Assembly (NCBI GenBank): GCA_973895155.1 | Contig: OZ316897.1 | Coordinates: forward strand, 21,886,001 to 21,950,000 | DNA: 64,000 nucleotides | Reading direction: 5' to 3' | DNA from: Marsupella aquatica | Taxonomy: Eukaryota > Marchantiophyta | Shown: positions 40,268 through 52,428 of the stretch, in pieces | How the letters are laid out: the number at the start of each line of letters is the position of its first letter | Position numbering within the stretch: the first letter of the stretch is position 1 | Program-made: the position numbers and the translations under genes | Notes under the pieces: model-generated | Databases searched by the model: none | Told to the model about the DNA's origin: nothing | What the model saw: only the letters and a program-made list of their open reading frames with translations

Positions 40268-43200
40268 ATATACTTTTGGTTCCAAAAGAGTAAACAGGGA
40301 ATACTCATCTCGTTCCCAAGACAGTAAATTTTGCCGAGGATCCTGTGTATACTGTTGTTTATACCAATCTGCCTCAAAGAATATGTCCATGTGGCCATCG
40401 AATTCGTGCATGAAAATCTTTTGGAGTACTGCTTTCCAGTTTTGAGGATGTGAAGCATCTGTACTCCCATCTACCAGTACAACAACGTGATCGCCAGGCC
40501 TGTACACTTCAGCTCTCCACACAGCTGAATCGCAATGGAGTGCAAGATTCACTAATTTCGTGGTCCTCACTGATGTTGAATACTCCAACATCTGTCCAAT
40601 GCTGCTTCAATGACATCCTGGCGGACAGCCCCAGTTTCTTTGTCAGCTTCCTGTTTGAGCCTATGCCAACCCCTTTGCTCAACAACATGTGCTTGCAACC
40701 ATATGACTCCACAGAGGATATCATACTATCCCACAATTCCATCGCTAGAATTTGACTTGAAACTATTGGCACCGAATTCCCGTGCCAGTGTGGGCATTCA
40801 GATGGTGGTACAGTGACTCTGCACCTGTGCTCCTTACGATGCTCCGCAGGTACACGCAGGGATGCATGAACTTTCTCCAAAGCCCTCTGATGAGAGAAAA
40901 GTCCATCGTCATCTTCCCAAATGTACGACGATATTTTTGTGAAAAAGCGTCGTGCAAAATGAAGAGAATAAGTGACTTCCTAGACCTTCTGATTTGTTCT
41001 GGTGCGTCCATAGTCTGATACCATCCTCTCAAAGCGGTAGCACCAATAAACATAGTGTGGGCCATGTCGTTCTATCCCATCAAATATCTCTCCGCTCCCT
41101 AAAAATTGGGATCAAAACACATTGGGATTAGAACATCACCTCAGTGCAATGATGGATCGACCAACAATGAATACCCACTGTCATCATGATCATGTAGCAA
41201 GTGTAAACAAAATGACTCACCAGCAACATGGTCTAGAATTGCTCCATTTGGGCCCCAAGCCTCTTCTGAGCGAACTCTCCAAGAAGCTAGTAGAGACCTG
41301 CCTTTTTTCAATGTGGCTGTAGTCCAACCCTCTTGTCTACTTCTGATATAAAAGAGGCGTGCAATCTCTACCAAAAGAATCCCAAGCGTCCCAAGGTCAG
41401 AGTGGACACTAATGTCCATCTGTTGGAGGATATGAGGCAGACAATACAATATGAATCGCGTGAACTCTTCAGCCTTGAAGTATCCCAATCTTTCAAAAGG
41501 TTGTTTAGGCCACCTTCCATCAAAACCTCTCGGTTTCCTAGCAGTAACCTCCTCTAGAGCATCTTCAAACTGTTTTTGATGTTGACGGGGAACACTCGAA
41601 ACTAGAAGCTCACAGTATTTCTTGAAAAGGCACAAGGCAAGGATATGCATTGTATCATACACCAGATCCTTGCTCAAACAAAATCCAGTAAGCTCATGTA
41701 GTCGCCAAGCCCTGGTCATGTTTGAAATCCCGCACTCCCTACTTATCTTCATCCTCTCTGCAGTTGTTCCTGCCCTGGTCATGTTCCTGGCCGCCTCCCT
41801 CACCTCTTCAATTTTCCGTGTAGGTGGTGGATATCTCATCTGCATCCTATTGTTGTCATACACAGCCCTTCCCAAAAAACCTCGGGGTTGTGATTGGTCA
41901 GTCTCCTTTCGAGGATGATCAAACTTGCACTTCATCCATCGAGTGCTCATTTTACAATTCCTACAAGCGGAATAACCTGTAACATTCCAGCCCCCAAATT
42001 TACATTGTGCGGGATGATCGCCAGTGAAAACTGCTAACAGTGCTCGTAGCACACACCTAGAGTCATTCGGTACATTATCCTCTTCAGCCAATAATTCCAC
42101 AGGGTAATTGTAATCCACCTCTATCCCATCCACAAACAACTCCTCCAGTTCTCTTATGAATGGTTCTAAGAAAGCATCCAAGCATTTCAGCTTTTTTTTT
42201 CCTACGTCGTCGTCATCACATGGCGGGATAAAAAGAACAGGGATAGGTGGAATTTTGGTTTGAGACCCGGCGCTTAAAACTTGGACCTCTACAGTCCAGG
42301 TGCTTTTGTGGGCAGTCTTGGCAGACTGAAATCCATCCCAGTGTGCCATGAGTGCAATATTTTGGGGATCACCCTGCATGCGGTGGGTCACACTAGTTAG
42401 ACAAAAGTTACTCTATCATAACCCATAAATACCCTAAAAATACCCAGACCATACCCTGTTCATACAAAAGTGCGCAACAACAGTAACGCAAGAAGAAATC
42501 ACTAACCTTTGCAAATTGTTTCGGGGCCGTGACTCGAGATCCGCAATCTGAGCATTGGAAGTCGTATTGTTTGCTGACATTATCCCAGTTGGCAGTATCC
42601 AACAACTCAGGACATTTATTTGGTGTTGTTGAATAGCAAGCATAACAGTTTCGGCATAACATGGGAATCTCAAACTGTGTGCCAGTGTCCCAAAAGTAGG
42701 ATAGCTCGGAAGCATGGTAGCCGTCCCACCATTCCTTGTACACAGGTCTGGGCATGGAATCCTTCTTAAACCACTTATCTTTGTCCCTCCACATTGCCTG
42801 GAACTCATGACAAACAGATCGACTGCTACATAACTTCTGCAACATGGGACCAATGGGGAAATATTCAAACCGGAGCATCTCGTTGCGAGCCGTGCCGCAA
42901 CCATCCAATGGGCAACGTTCCGAACAACGCAAACAATCCCTGGCTAGATACCACTTCGTCCCTGCGATTGAACAACTGCACTTCAATCCAGTTCGGACAT
43001 TGTAGTCATCTTGGTGCGACGGCGGTAGGACTACGGGAGCATGCCAGTTTGGCTTCTGTTCAATACACATTCTCCACCGCTGCATTTTTGGCATACCATA
43101 TGCCTCAAACGTGCCACACAAACCCTTGAATGATGACAATGCATCAATTCCATGGCGTCCTCCATTCCACGTCACACCAGCGTGCCTTAGGAGTGCGCCC

Positions 43201-43826
43201 AGTCCTACATTTGCCATGTCGGATGGAGGGTCGGGTGAAGGTGTCAAATTTGTAGATGGGGGAATCTGAATCTTCCCGAATAGCATTTTCAAAATGCTAT
43301 CCTGCAATGCCTGAGGCATTTTAGCCTCGTCAAGCATTGATTGTAATCTCCAAGTCTGTCGATAAATTGCTTCGTCCACGGTCAGTATTCTTCGAGGCAT
43401 TATGTGGATACCATACTGCATGGGAAGCGTCTGACCAATCCCATCAACATCCAGGTCCTGCAAATCGTTTCTTCCACCGTCATCATTCCCGTCTCCTCCT
43501 GTAAGTGCCCTGTACAACAAAGTTGGGACCGTATATCTGTGTTCTTGTCGGGACATTTGAACACCTAAGAAGCTGGCAGAATGACCGTCTTGATGCGATA
43601 GGCCATGGCCATCCGGATGCCCACGGTCCACTAAAAACTTTGCAGGAATGACCCTGCCTGTCTTGTCATAGTTTGCATGTCGTCTTCGATTCCTTGGGCT
43701 CACAAAATCATACCCATCCCGTAAGCGCGAACATTTGTACTGACAGGTGCATCGTTCCTTCGGTTCTGGCGTCATGGTGCACACTGCCGTTCCTGTGTAC
43801 AAAATATTGCAACGAAGTCGATTCAA
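40263..43826 (-). pseudogene. Tnp2-family (EnSpm/CACTA-class) transposase, split by the gypsy insertion
   Basis: The probable start is the ATG at 43775, after a possible 3' splice site. Exon 1 ends at 42507, exon 2 is 42373-41221, and exon 3 starts near 41103; the introns are GT-AG. Landmarks of the family are an N-terminal CTCQYKC cluster, FEYFPIGPMLQKL, the MAHWDGF motif, FLEPFIRELEELFVDGI, GYSACRNC, YDTMHILALC and, in the DUF4218-like tail, HGPHYVYWCYRFERM. Such enzymes cut and paste DNA with CACTA-like ends. A TAG at 40980-40982, a frameshift near 40550 and the 15.5-kb gypsy insertion at 40263 make it a pseudogene. I found no terminal inverted repeats. The gene runs in the same direction as the SNF2 gene downstream. 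Confidence 0.85.
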
Positions 43827-43829
43827 AAT

Positions 43830-46530
43830 TCCTCAGGAGGTGGATGTGCGCGGTGGGATTGTCGGAAGGATGATTGGAGAAGTTCATTATTATGTTGAAT
43901 ACTGTGCATAATTAGGTGGGGCCCACGGCATTCATGACTCCGGGAAAGCATTCAAACGTCCTTGTTGCATGTGAGCGAATGTGCTACAGTAGGTGGGAAA
44001 CCTTATCGTTGACCCTGCAAGCCTGGGGCCACTGCCTCTAATCCCTCTAAGGCAGTCACTCACCATGTTGAATTCATGCTTATGCTATTCAAATTTGAAG
44101 TTCATGTGTATGGTTTTCTTTCTTGGGCAGCTTACTCCGGGAGTTTATTGACATTTTTGGTTTAAAGTGCATGTTTTTTATTATTGTTGGGACATTGAAA
44201 TTGTTGTTGGGCCCTGTCTAGGTCTTTATTTATTTTGTATCCGACCCATCCTTTCTTACAATATGGTCTATGTAAATAGAATTGTCATCCAAGCTTTTTA
44301 ATGGCATTCCAGTTCACCAAATGCATACCAGCTGGTTATAGGGGCTGGCCACGACATCAGCCATCTCAAATGTCACAAGATTAGTGTCACACATACTAAT
44401 TATTGTGTGACCCTGAAATACCCTGCTGCCTCAATCTTACGTGCTCATGTCAATTTGTTTTGGGGTTAAGGACCCCCAATGTACCATTTGAAAATAGGTC
44501 ATTGGTTGATACCCCCTTCTTAAATGAAGATAGAGTAATGGCGCAATATATTGAAGTTTAAATAAGTAATGTAGACTATGGAATATTCCTCTAGGGATAT
44601 AGTGTAGCCTAATATTCCCTTTGTTAATTCATTTTAGTACTAGTTTGTTTACCTTCATGAAGTCTATAAGCTACCAGAGTTTTAGACAAATTAACACAGG
44701 AAGAACAATAATTTTCTAGTACTAATTTACAAAAGGATCTAATGTGATAGGATAAGTAATGTTTTTACATGCATAACAAGGCATTTTTAATGCATCAAAC
44801 GATATACATGGGGGGGGGGGGGGGGGTTTGTTCTCAGGGGGGTTCACTTAATGTAGCAAAAGAGGGAGGGCCGAGGGATTCTACTTTGATTTTGATTTTA
44901 TCAATACGTACATAATCCGCTTTTCAATTCGTCAAACTTTAATAAAGTTTGAAATGTAATTGAGCTTCATTTGTAAAATGTTAAGTTACACACATCAATT
45001 CAGAGTCTATCTGCTTGTCACCAAAAGTAATCTAACTTACTTGAATATAGAATGGCATGTATTTACTCTCGATCACTTCTTATATAGTGTCACACTTGTT
45101 AATGATGGTCAACCTTCAAAATCCTTAGATTACGGATTATTAATCCTTAAATTACCCTTCCATTGACATATCATACTAGCTAGCCTTCATTACCTGTTCT
45201 TTGCACAAACATGAATAGAGGATAGTACGTATAAATCATGACAAATGGCATACATGCTTATTATTTGACATACTGGTCATGAGTTTTCTCATCCACATGA
45301 TCTACCTTGTAGTTGGCGCTTTATAAGTTGTAGTTTGCTATAGAGAACCAAAAGAACTCTTTTACGTCTCTAAACTCGGCATTCGTTCCCGTTAAGAACA
45401 AGATTGGGTTGGTTTGATGTAATAAACTAAAAATAAAGCTTAAAGCTGTTGTGTCACACATAGTAATCAATCTTGACTACTTTAATTAGGTACTTTGAAG
45501 ATCGCTCTACAGCGATGAGCAGTTTTTGATGATAACTCAACATCATATAACCATCAATTAATCAAAAGGTTGCAATTAACAAAACACAAGGAAAAATCTC
45601 TTAGAGTATGCTTAAGGGAGTTTGGAATATACCAAGGTTACTCCTTAGACATAAGCAATAATGGAATGACTTTAAGGGAATTCAAATCCACACGGCTTTT
45701 CAGATCTAAACTGCATACTAGAGTATCCTTTTAAAATGCCGGCAACATGTCTTGACCTTTCTTCCTAAGTGATACTTAGTCAAGATCTAAAAGGATAAAT
45801 ACTTCAGCATTTAGATGGTACTAAGCAACATGAAGGTGAAAATATCATTTCCAATGCAACTTAAACTCAATGGGTTAACTCTAAGAACTTGTGAGATTAC
45901 AATGTGTCACCAAAGCGGAATCTGACATTATAATTCACGAGATTCATAACTGAGGTTTTACTTCAAGTATTTGGGTTCCAAAATACAAGAAGGAGGTAAG
46001 TCCCTCCTAGGATTGCCTGCTCTGAACTTCAAAAAGTCCAAAATCACAAGGACAACACCAAGGGGCGACAAGTCATGTCTGACTTACTTACTTTTGTTTA
46101 TTAGTAGTGGAAGATACTTATAGTGAAAAACATCGAGGAAAAACCCTTGGGGGTTGAAGAGTCATGACCCTTCAAAACCCTCAAAAAGTCAAAAATGAAA
46201 ACTAAGTATGAAAAGGTCTAAAACTAACTAAGTTAAGTTTACCGTAGTATCGTAAGATCGTAATTCGTAAAAGCGTAGGTTCGTAAGATCATAAGATCGT
46301 AAAGTCATAGTCACGGAAACTTAACGATAACCCTAAACTCAGCAAACTAAAGTATTTCTAACTTTCTAACTACAATCCAAAGTGATTGAGACTTTGCCAA
46401 TGTGTTTTCCTATGTATAAGCTGTCTACTGAAAAAGACTTGATGAGTTTTGGAATCTTAAAACATGTCTAATAAAATCGAGCGGGGTATAGTAACTGAAA
46501 CTGCCTCTGACACTTAACAAAATTGCAGGT
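43830..46530. other. AT-rich non-coding region
   Basis: No gene is seen. A run of 17 G lies at 44810-44826. From about 45360 to 46500 the sequence resembles 47755-49400 in a diverged form (shared blocks such as CTCGG(C/T)ATTCG and AAATGCCG(G/T)CAACA), so both may be relics of one repeat family. A cluster of CGTAAGATCGTAA-like repeats lies at about 46250-46315. Confidence 0.5.
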
Positions 46531-46535
46531 CTGCT

Positions 46536-47705
46536 TCAATCTTTTGGTTGTCGAATATCCTCTGGTTCTCTAATTTCTACTTTCCAAATAGTGCGCGTCC
46601 GAATAGCTTCCCTTACTTCATCACAGTGAGGTTGATCCCGGATGTAAGGTAGACATCTCATCTGTCTTCCCCAATACATAAGTGGCATCCTTTTCTCCAA
46701 AAAGCACTGGTTGATTCTGATTGCTTCCCGTAAGATGCCTATGACATCTAAACAATTGCACGAGTTGGCGTAGACAGATGGGTAGAATTGTAAGAACATC
46801 TCTGTACTCAGCATCTTGTTGTAGGAGGATCGTAATTTCCACTTGTAGAAACATAACGGCCAGTATAGGTCGGAAGTAGACTGAATCTGTCCAGTACTCA
46901 TCAAACTGAGCCAACTCCACGCGAGAGGTACCAATCATCCTGAGATCAAAAATGTAGCTAGCCTCTGCTTTCTTCAAATAATAAAACCTCCAGAACTCAC
47001 TTATAGGCGGTGTATTGGCATGCATAACCTTACAAGTGGTGACATACTTCTGGACTTGTTGCTCTGGTGTTCTAGGCTCCATTTTATAGATGATAGCGTT
47101 TCTAGGAGTCTGGGTAGAAGAAGTGACAACTGCAACAAGGTTGGGGTTAGATCGCAAGGCTGCATTAACTCTTTCGAATCCCTGATCTGGTGAGTCACAG
47201 ACTGGAATATCATAGGGAAAGAAGTATTCTAGTGTGGATGGAGGATCAGAATCTTCAGAAAAGGGAAATCCTTGCTGAGAGAGGGCTGTGTGGAGTGCAA
47301 AGATTTATGAGGTAGACTATCAGTAGGCTCATAATTTGAATCAGGACTATAGGGAAACTGAGAGGATGGCAGTGGGGAGCGTGAAGGTTCAGGTCTATCA
47401 AGAAATTCATCGACTATGGAGGTGACTTCTTCTGAACGGCAGCCTAACATAGTAGTTAACTCATGGACAATCTTAAGGCAGGAGTGATGTTCTACAGATG
47501 AGCAGGGAGGAGGCTCTGAATTTGTAGGTGAGGTCTCCTTCAAGTCTGTAGGGGATGGAACTGAGATTTGAGCCACGGTCTTAACAGCAAAAAGTTCCTC
47601 TGTGGAGAGTTGAATTTCTGCTGGAGGTGAAGATGATGGCGAATTCTCATGATCCGGAGATGAAAGTGCAGAAGGAGGAACCTGTGTCACTGCGTCATGG
47701 CGCAA
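46536..47705 (-). pseudogene. Unidentified element-like ORFs
   Basis: Minus-strand frames run from 47705 to 47229 (158 codons, Ser/Pro-rich, with ELTTMLGCRSEEVTSIVDEF), then 47157-46621 in another frame (with a WRFYYLKKAEASYIFDLRM core), then 46934-46536. They look like pieces of one protein broken by shifts or introns. The first has some resemblance to the C-terminus of the ORF at 49719-50723. I do not recognise the family; the AT-rich repeated setting suggests a mobile element. Confidence 0.4.
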
Positions 47706-48637
47706 TTGCTCAATGGTCTCGTACAGTGTGTAGTATTGTACTTAAGACATAAATCAGCATTTAATGTCCAAAACTCGGTATTCGATCCCATGGAAGAACA
47801 AGAAAGGAATGATTTTCTATCGTTTAACACTTATGAATGACTAAGGTCACAAAAAACATAGGTTTGAGCCTTTTACTATGATTGCTCAGCAAGGCATAGA
47901 TTTGAATGTTTGCTTAACATTGTAAATGCAATTAATAAAATGGAAACAAATAACAAAACACAATGAAATCTTGAGGTATGATGAGGGAGTCTGGAAAACA
48001 CCAAGGTAACTTCTCATCAATACTTCATTTGATGTGATTTGGGTGATATATCCGTAAGAACATTTTTAGAATGGATTACTGTACTAGGATGATTACTAAA
48101 ATGCCGTCAACACGTCTCAACTTTTCCTTCCAAAGGTACTCAGAAGAAACTAGTAATCAATCTCTTCGATATCCAGTCGGTACTCTGAGTCACGAATAAT
48201 AAACACCATCATGATCAAATTGAAGTCACAGGTAATTGGTGAGTAACAATCTTTGCATCCGTGCACAAGCAATGTCACGCCAAAAATTATGCATCAAGAA
48301 CTCAAGAAGATGGGTTGTCACCACTTAAGGAATCTATTCCCTCATACTTCTGAGATTCAACTTCATACAAGTAATTTTACTTCAATGATCTAAACTCTCA
48401 ATCATTCAGACCAAGGAAGGGAGAAGAATTCCTTTGTATTTGCAAGCAAAGGTGATTCCAGTCCTGCAGCACATGCCACAGGCACTACTTTATTTCTTCA
48501 CACTTGAAAATGACACAAATTCTACTTCATATAGGCTAGCAGGAACCCAAGGAGACTGAGATACTGAAAGGACATGCCCTTTCATATCTAAAGGGTCTTG
48601 AATAAACTTAATGACGGTCATCCTTGAAAAGTGAATG

Positions 48638-49253
48638 GACACTGTTGAAAGTGTCAAAAATGCAGGGGACGCTTCAGAAAGCGTCGAGGTTTGAGCGGAC
48701 GCTTTGCAAAGCGTCGGTGTTTGCGGTAAAACTAATAAACAGTGATTTTAATCTAATTTTGACTTCTAAACTAAGAGTCGGAATGAGTTGAAACTTTTCT
48801 AGGGTACTCTACTACATATAGTCTATATGCTGGAAAAGTTTCAGACTTTTCTGAGATCTCTAAGTGCCTCAAATAAATCGGTAAAAGTGACACGGTGTTA
48901 TAAAAGTGCGAAAACTGAAACTTTTTCTAAGTGTTGGGAACATAGTGGACGCTTCAGAAAGCGTCCAAAACTACAAAGGACTTTTATGGACGCTTCAGAA
49001 AGCGTCGGCTGAATTTTGAGGTTTTGGTCGCAGCGTCCATCTTCTGGGCTCCGGGCGGGACGCTTCAGTGGGCGTCATAGTGTCGAGGTCACCTTCGGGG
49101 TAGCAGATGCTTCTGTGGGTGTCGCTCCTCATGTGGATTGCAGAGCGTCGGAGTACAACTGGTTGGGTGGTGGACGCTTCAGAAAGTGTCGTGGTCTTTG
49201 GGTGGACGCTTTTCAAAGCGTCCAAAAATACAAGGGACGCTTCACAAAGCGTC
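48638..49253. repeat. Array of ten 18-bp palindromes (GACGCTTCAGAAAGCGTC type)
   Basis: Copies start at 48638, 48668, 48698, 48948, 48989, 49059, 49106, 49173, 49205 and 49236. Each is 18 bp and can form a hairpin with 7-8 bp arms around a short loop. The first three are exactly 30 bp apart and the last two 31 bp apart. Two copies are more diverged (49059, 49106). They resemble sub-terminal protein-binding repeats of transposons in style, but their function is unknown. Confidence 0.9.
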
Positions 49254-49400
49254 GGCGAAGTTGCGGCTATGCAAAAAACAGCAAAACTAAATTAATTCTA
49301 ACTTTCAAACCACATGTCGGTTTGAGATGAAACTTGCAGGGATGATTCTACTACGCAACTACTACCTCCTGAAAAAGTATGAGACTTTTCTGACCATGAT
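48770..49400. repeat. Diverged direct repeat, about 520 bp apart
   Basis: About 90 bp at 48770-48862 recurs in diverged form at 49298-49392 (TGAAACTT, then CTACTAC, then CTGGAAAAGT/CTGAAAAAGT and GAGACTTTTCTGA). The palindrome array lies around and between them. A third, weaker match is at about 46365-46460. Confidence 0.65.
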
Positions 49401-49718
49401 AGTTATTTAACTAAAATAGCAGAGATGGGCTGATTGTGATAATTGTATACAGAGCTCATTCTTGTTGAAAAAGTGTTTTGGATGCCGGTTCTTGAATCTT
49501 CTAGTCTGCATTGCTTCTCCAATGATGTCCAGTCTTCTTTCTTGGTAGCATGTAAAGAGCAAGGATTTATATTGGCGGTCCTTGTCCAATAGAATAGCCT
49601 CCGATGAAGCATAACATTAGGTTAAGTGTTCAGTTGATCTAAATTGCTACAAAAGGTAACTAGATTGTACCTTGAGTTAGAAAAAGTTTAAAATTTATAA
49701 AATTTCCATCATTTCTAA

Positions 49719-50708
49719 CTAATGTACAGCATTACACAGTGAATGAAAGTCACAGTTGAGCAAAGCACACACCTTACTGATCAGGGTCTGATTGGAGTCG
49801 TCCTGTGCAAGTCGAATAGGAAACTTCCCAATTCCTATGGAAAGGGGTGGTGAGGGGATCCCTGGGTAGTCTATCATCTCAGCATCTGTAGTAAGTGCTT
49901 CTAGGTCCATGGGTACCTCATCTGAAGGACTTGAATTGTGAAGACTTGCCCGGCTGCCTGGAGAAGCTGGCGATATGACGTTTGCCTCTTCTGCTGTAGT
50001 AGGCATAATTTCATCTTGTTCCCACAACTTGGAGATTTCTTCCATAAGATAATCTCTCTCCATCACCTCCTCAGGAAGTGAGCAATCAAAAGCGGAGTAT
50101 AGCTGGGCTAGATAGTTTTGCAGTTGAGTTGATTGATTCGCCCTTAATGTCCGAAGTTGATCCCTCACAACATTGAAAAATACCAAAGCCCAATTGACCT
50201 TTACTCTACCACTGTGCGCAGCGATGATGGTATTGGCCAGAGAAATGGAGCAAACAGTTGGTTTCTTGGGATGAAAAATAGGAACCAAAAATTCCAAAAG
50301 AATTCTTAGCTCCAAATGATTGCATTGACTCACATTCCAGCCATTTCTCTTATTCCGGGTACCTGAAAAGTATGGAGTTGATGTATCATCCTTGGGCGAA
50401 AGTAGCGCTTCTCCGTCAGCAGAACATCCAAAAGCATACGCGAAGTGATCTATGGTCCATTTGCTGGGCCGTCCTCGAATAGAAGTAGGCGAAGGTGAGG
50501 CGACAATTGATCCTCTGACAAAATCTTCCAGGTAGGTGTCCAACTCTGAAGTCCATGGTAGTCGTAATAATTTCTCCAGTCCAAGCTCTCTCAAGGATTG
50601 GCGTAATGATTCATAGCTCTCTTCGGTCCTGGGGAGCCTGATGACGAGCGCTTTTGGAATTGCCACAGAATCAATGAGGTATTCCTCATCACAATCGAAT
50701 GTTGCCAT
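49719..50708 (-). CDS. Unidentified protein with plant-transposon-type helical domain
   Basis: An open frame of about 330 codons begins at MATFDCDEEYLID (ATG at 50708). The segment around residues 50-130 (LPWTSELDTYLEDFV, then KWTIDHFAYAFG) has the same layout as the domain in the gypsy LTR protein (LPW...LLEFV...LTPKVIAEVFG). That layout is seen in plant mobile-domain/transposon proteins. The C-terminal 120 residues are Ser/Glu-rich and end in KVCALLNCDFHSLCNAV. No catalytic motif is seen. It probably belongs to the element that also contains 46536-47705. Confidence 0.45.
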   Translation of the reverse strand: MATFDCDEEYLIDSVAIPKALVIRLPRTEESYESLRQSLRELGLEKLLRLPWTSELDTYLEDFVRGSIVASPSPTSIRGRPSKWTIDHFAYAFGCSADGEALLSPKDDTSTPYFSGTRNKRNGWNVSQCNHLELRILLEFLVPIFHPKKPTVCSISLANTIIAAHSGRVKVNWALVFFNVVRDQLRTLRANQSTQLQNYLAQLYSAFDCSLPEEVMERDYLMEEISKLWEQDEIMPTTAEEANVISPASPGSRASLHNSSPSDEVPMDLEALTTDAEMIDYPGIPSPPLSIGIGKFPIRLAQDDSNQTLISKVCALLNCDFHSLCNAVH

Positions 50709-50723
50709 AGCTCTCGGGTTCAC

Positions 50724-51355
50724 AATCTTGAGGTGGATGCTGATCAGATGAAGCGGAGCGATGCTTGTAAGCGTCGGAAATAGTCATGCAGAGAGTGATT
50801 CGCTCTGGTCGTAAGATTTCACGCGATGCGGCTCATAGTGTACTTTCCGCCCGTTAGTCTTGCAACTGCGTAATCTTCTAGTACCACGTAAGTTTGTAAA
50901 TCGTAAGGTAATAAGATCGTAAGATCGTAAGATCGTAAGATCGTATCTTACTAAAAGGCGTAAAAAATGTAAGTTTAAGTGAACTTAAACTTTAGTGACC
51001 AGAAAATTTAAAAATTTGCACTTAATCTTAGCTTTTCAAGTTTACTGTATATCCACATAAGTTCTATTGTTAAGGGACTGAGACAATTGGTACCTACCCA
51101 GCTACCTCCCAAGTTCACCTTAGGATCACGGAACTTGTTATACATGCATCTGCAAACATGCATGTTTGATTTAATCACTCTCTCAAAAAGGAATAGGAAG
51201 GTCACAAAACCCACCAATCATTTATTGACATGTGGCAACCAATGAATTGTGTGATGAAAAGTGGGACTTTTTGAATTGTTACCCCCTTACTTCATCCCTA
51301 CTTCTAAGCACTTCCTTACAAATTAATAATGACTGAAACGCCCCATACTTTGGTG
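50724..51355. other. AT-rich spacer with CGTAAGAT repeats
   Basis: At about 50893-50962 the unit AAGATCGT is repeated in tandem (at least four copies), flanked by looser CGTAA copies. The same kind of repeat is at about 46250-46315. No gene is seen. Confidence 0.6.
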
Positions 51356-51812
51356 CACATGATGTGAACATTTAATTTGTGGAAGTGACCCGCACCCCCA
51401 CCCACCCTGAGCTACCTCCATACTTCATCCTTAAATTAATTAACCTTCCACATATGCATGCATGCATATATGTGCGCAAGTCTTAGGGTTTAGGGTTAGG
51501 GTAATGAATAAAAGGCCCCTTACTTCGATCATTTGCACATGATGTGAACATTTAATTTGTGGAAGTGACCCGCACCCCCACCCACCCTGAGCTACCTCCA
51601 TACTTCATCCTTAAATTAATTAACCTTCCACATATGCATGCATGCATATATGTACGTGCGCAAGTCTTAGGGTTTAGGGTTAGGGTAATGCATAAAAGGC
51701 CCCTTACTTCGATCATTTGCACATGATGTGAACATTTAATGGGTGGAAGTGACCCCCACCCCCACCCACCCTGAGCTACCTCCATGTTTCATCCTTAAAT
51801 TAATTAATACGC
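51356..51812. repeat. 180-184-bp tandem repeat, 2.5 copies, with teloboxes
   Basis: Units start at 51356, 51536 and 51720 (CACATGATGTGAACATTTAA). The second unit has a 4-bp insertion. Each full unit contains TAGGGTTTAGGGTTAGGG, two to three plant telomere-type repeats, and an alternating ATGCATGC tract. A run of 16 C follows at 51869-51884. Confidence 0.92.
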
Positions 51813-52428
51813 CTGCCTAGCTGTATGTTCTCATATTTATGTAATAATATATACTAAGTGCGTGATGACCCCCCCCCCCCCCCCTAAAGAAAACAAAATA
51901 GAGTTTTAAAAAGCAAAATGACCTCTGCCTCACCCAATGCTTTTGTGTCCCTCCTCTTCAAAAACCCTTATAACTTCACCTTAAAAGCAGGAAAATGTGT
52001 TAAAAACTCTCCCCTTGTAAGTCATCATGATGTGACATAAAGTGTGCCAATGGTCCATATAACTGGCAATATAAGGGCCTAGATCCAACATTTGAAACAT
52101 GTGGCACATGGCACTGACAAAGTATTGTAGACATTATTATGGGCCCTGTTTTAGGCCCCTCATCACAAGTTCAGCCATATAGCAACCTCTATAAGATTCA
52201 ATGTATGTAAGGAAAGCTCCCACAAGTTCAGCCAATGCCTTCAGAAAATGAAAACTCATATTTATGTTAGGGGAAGGGTGAGAAATTTAGAACGGAAGGA
52301 GACAAAGTCTTTTTTTATTTGATTTATTTTGCCGCATATTTACTCCATTAAAACGTGCCCAAGTACACAAAGTGTCCGCCATGTCTCCCAAGAGAAAAAC
52401 TCCGCGTCTCTCTAAAATGAACGTCTCC
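51813..52428. other. Unassigned interval before the solo LTR
   Basis: No supported gene. An ATG at 52381 opens a short basic reading frame (MSPKRKTPRLSKMNVS) that is interrupted by the solo LTR; it could be the start of a gene continuing beyond 57092, but the continuation soon meets a stop. Confidence 0.4.

Noticed and set aside
48638-49253. CRISPR-like array
   Set aside because: Repeats are 18-bp palindromes with variable spacing from 12 to 232 bp in plant DNA; no cas genes and no uniform spacers.
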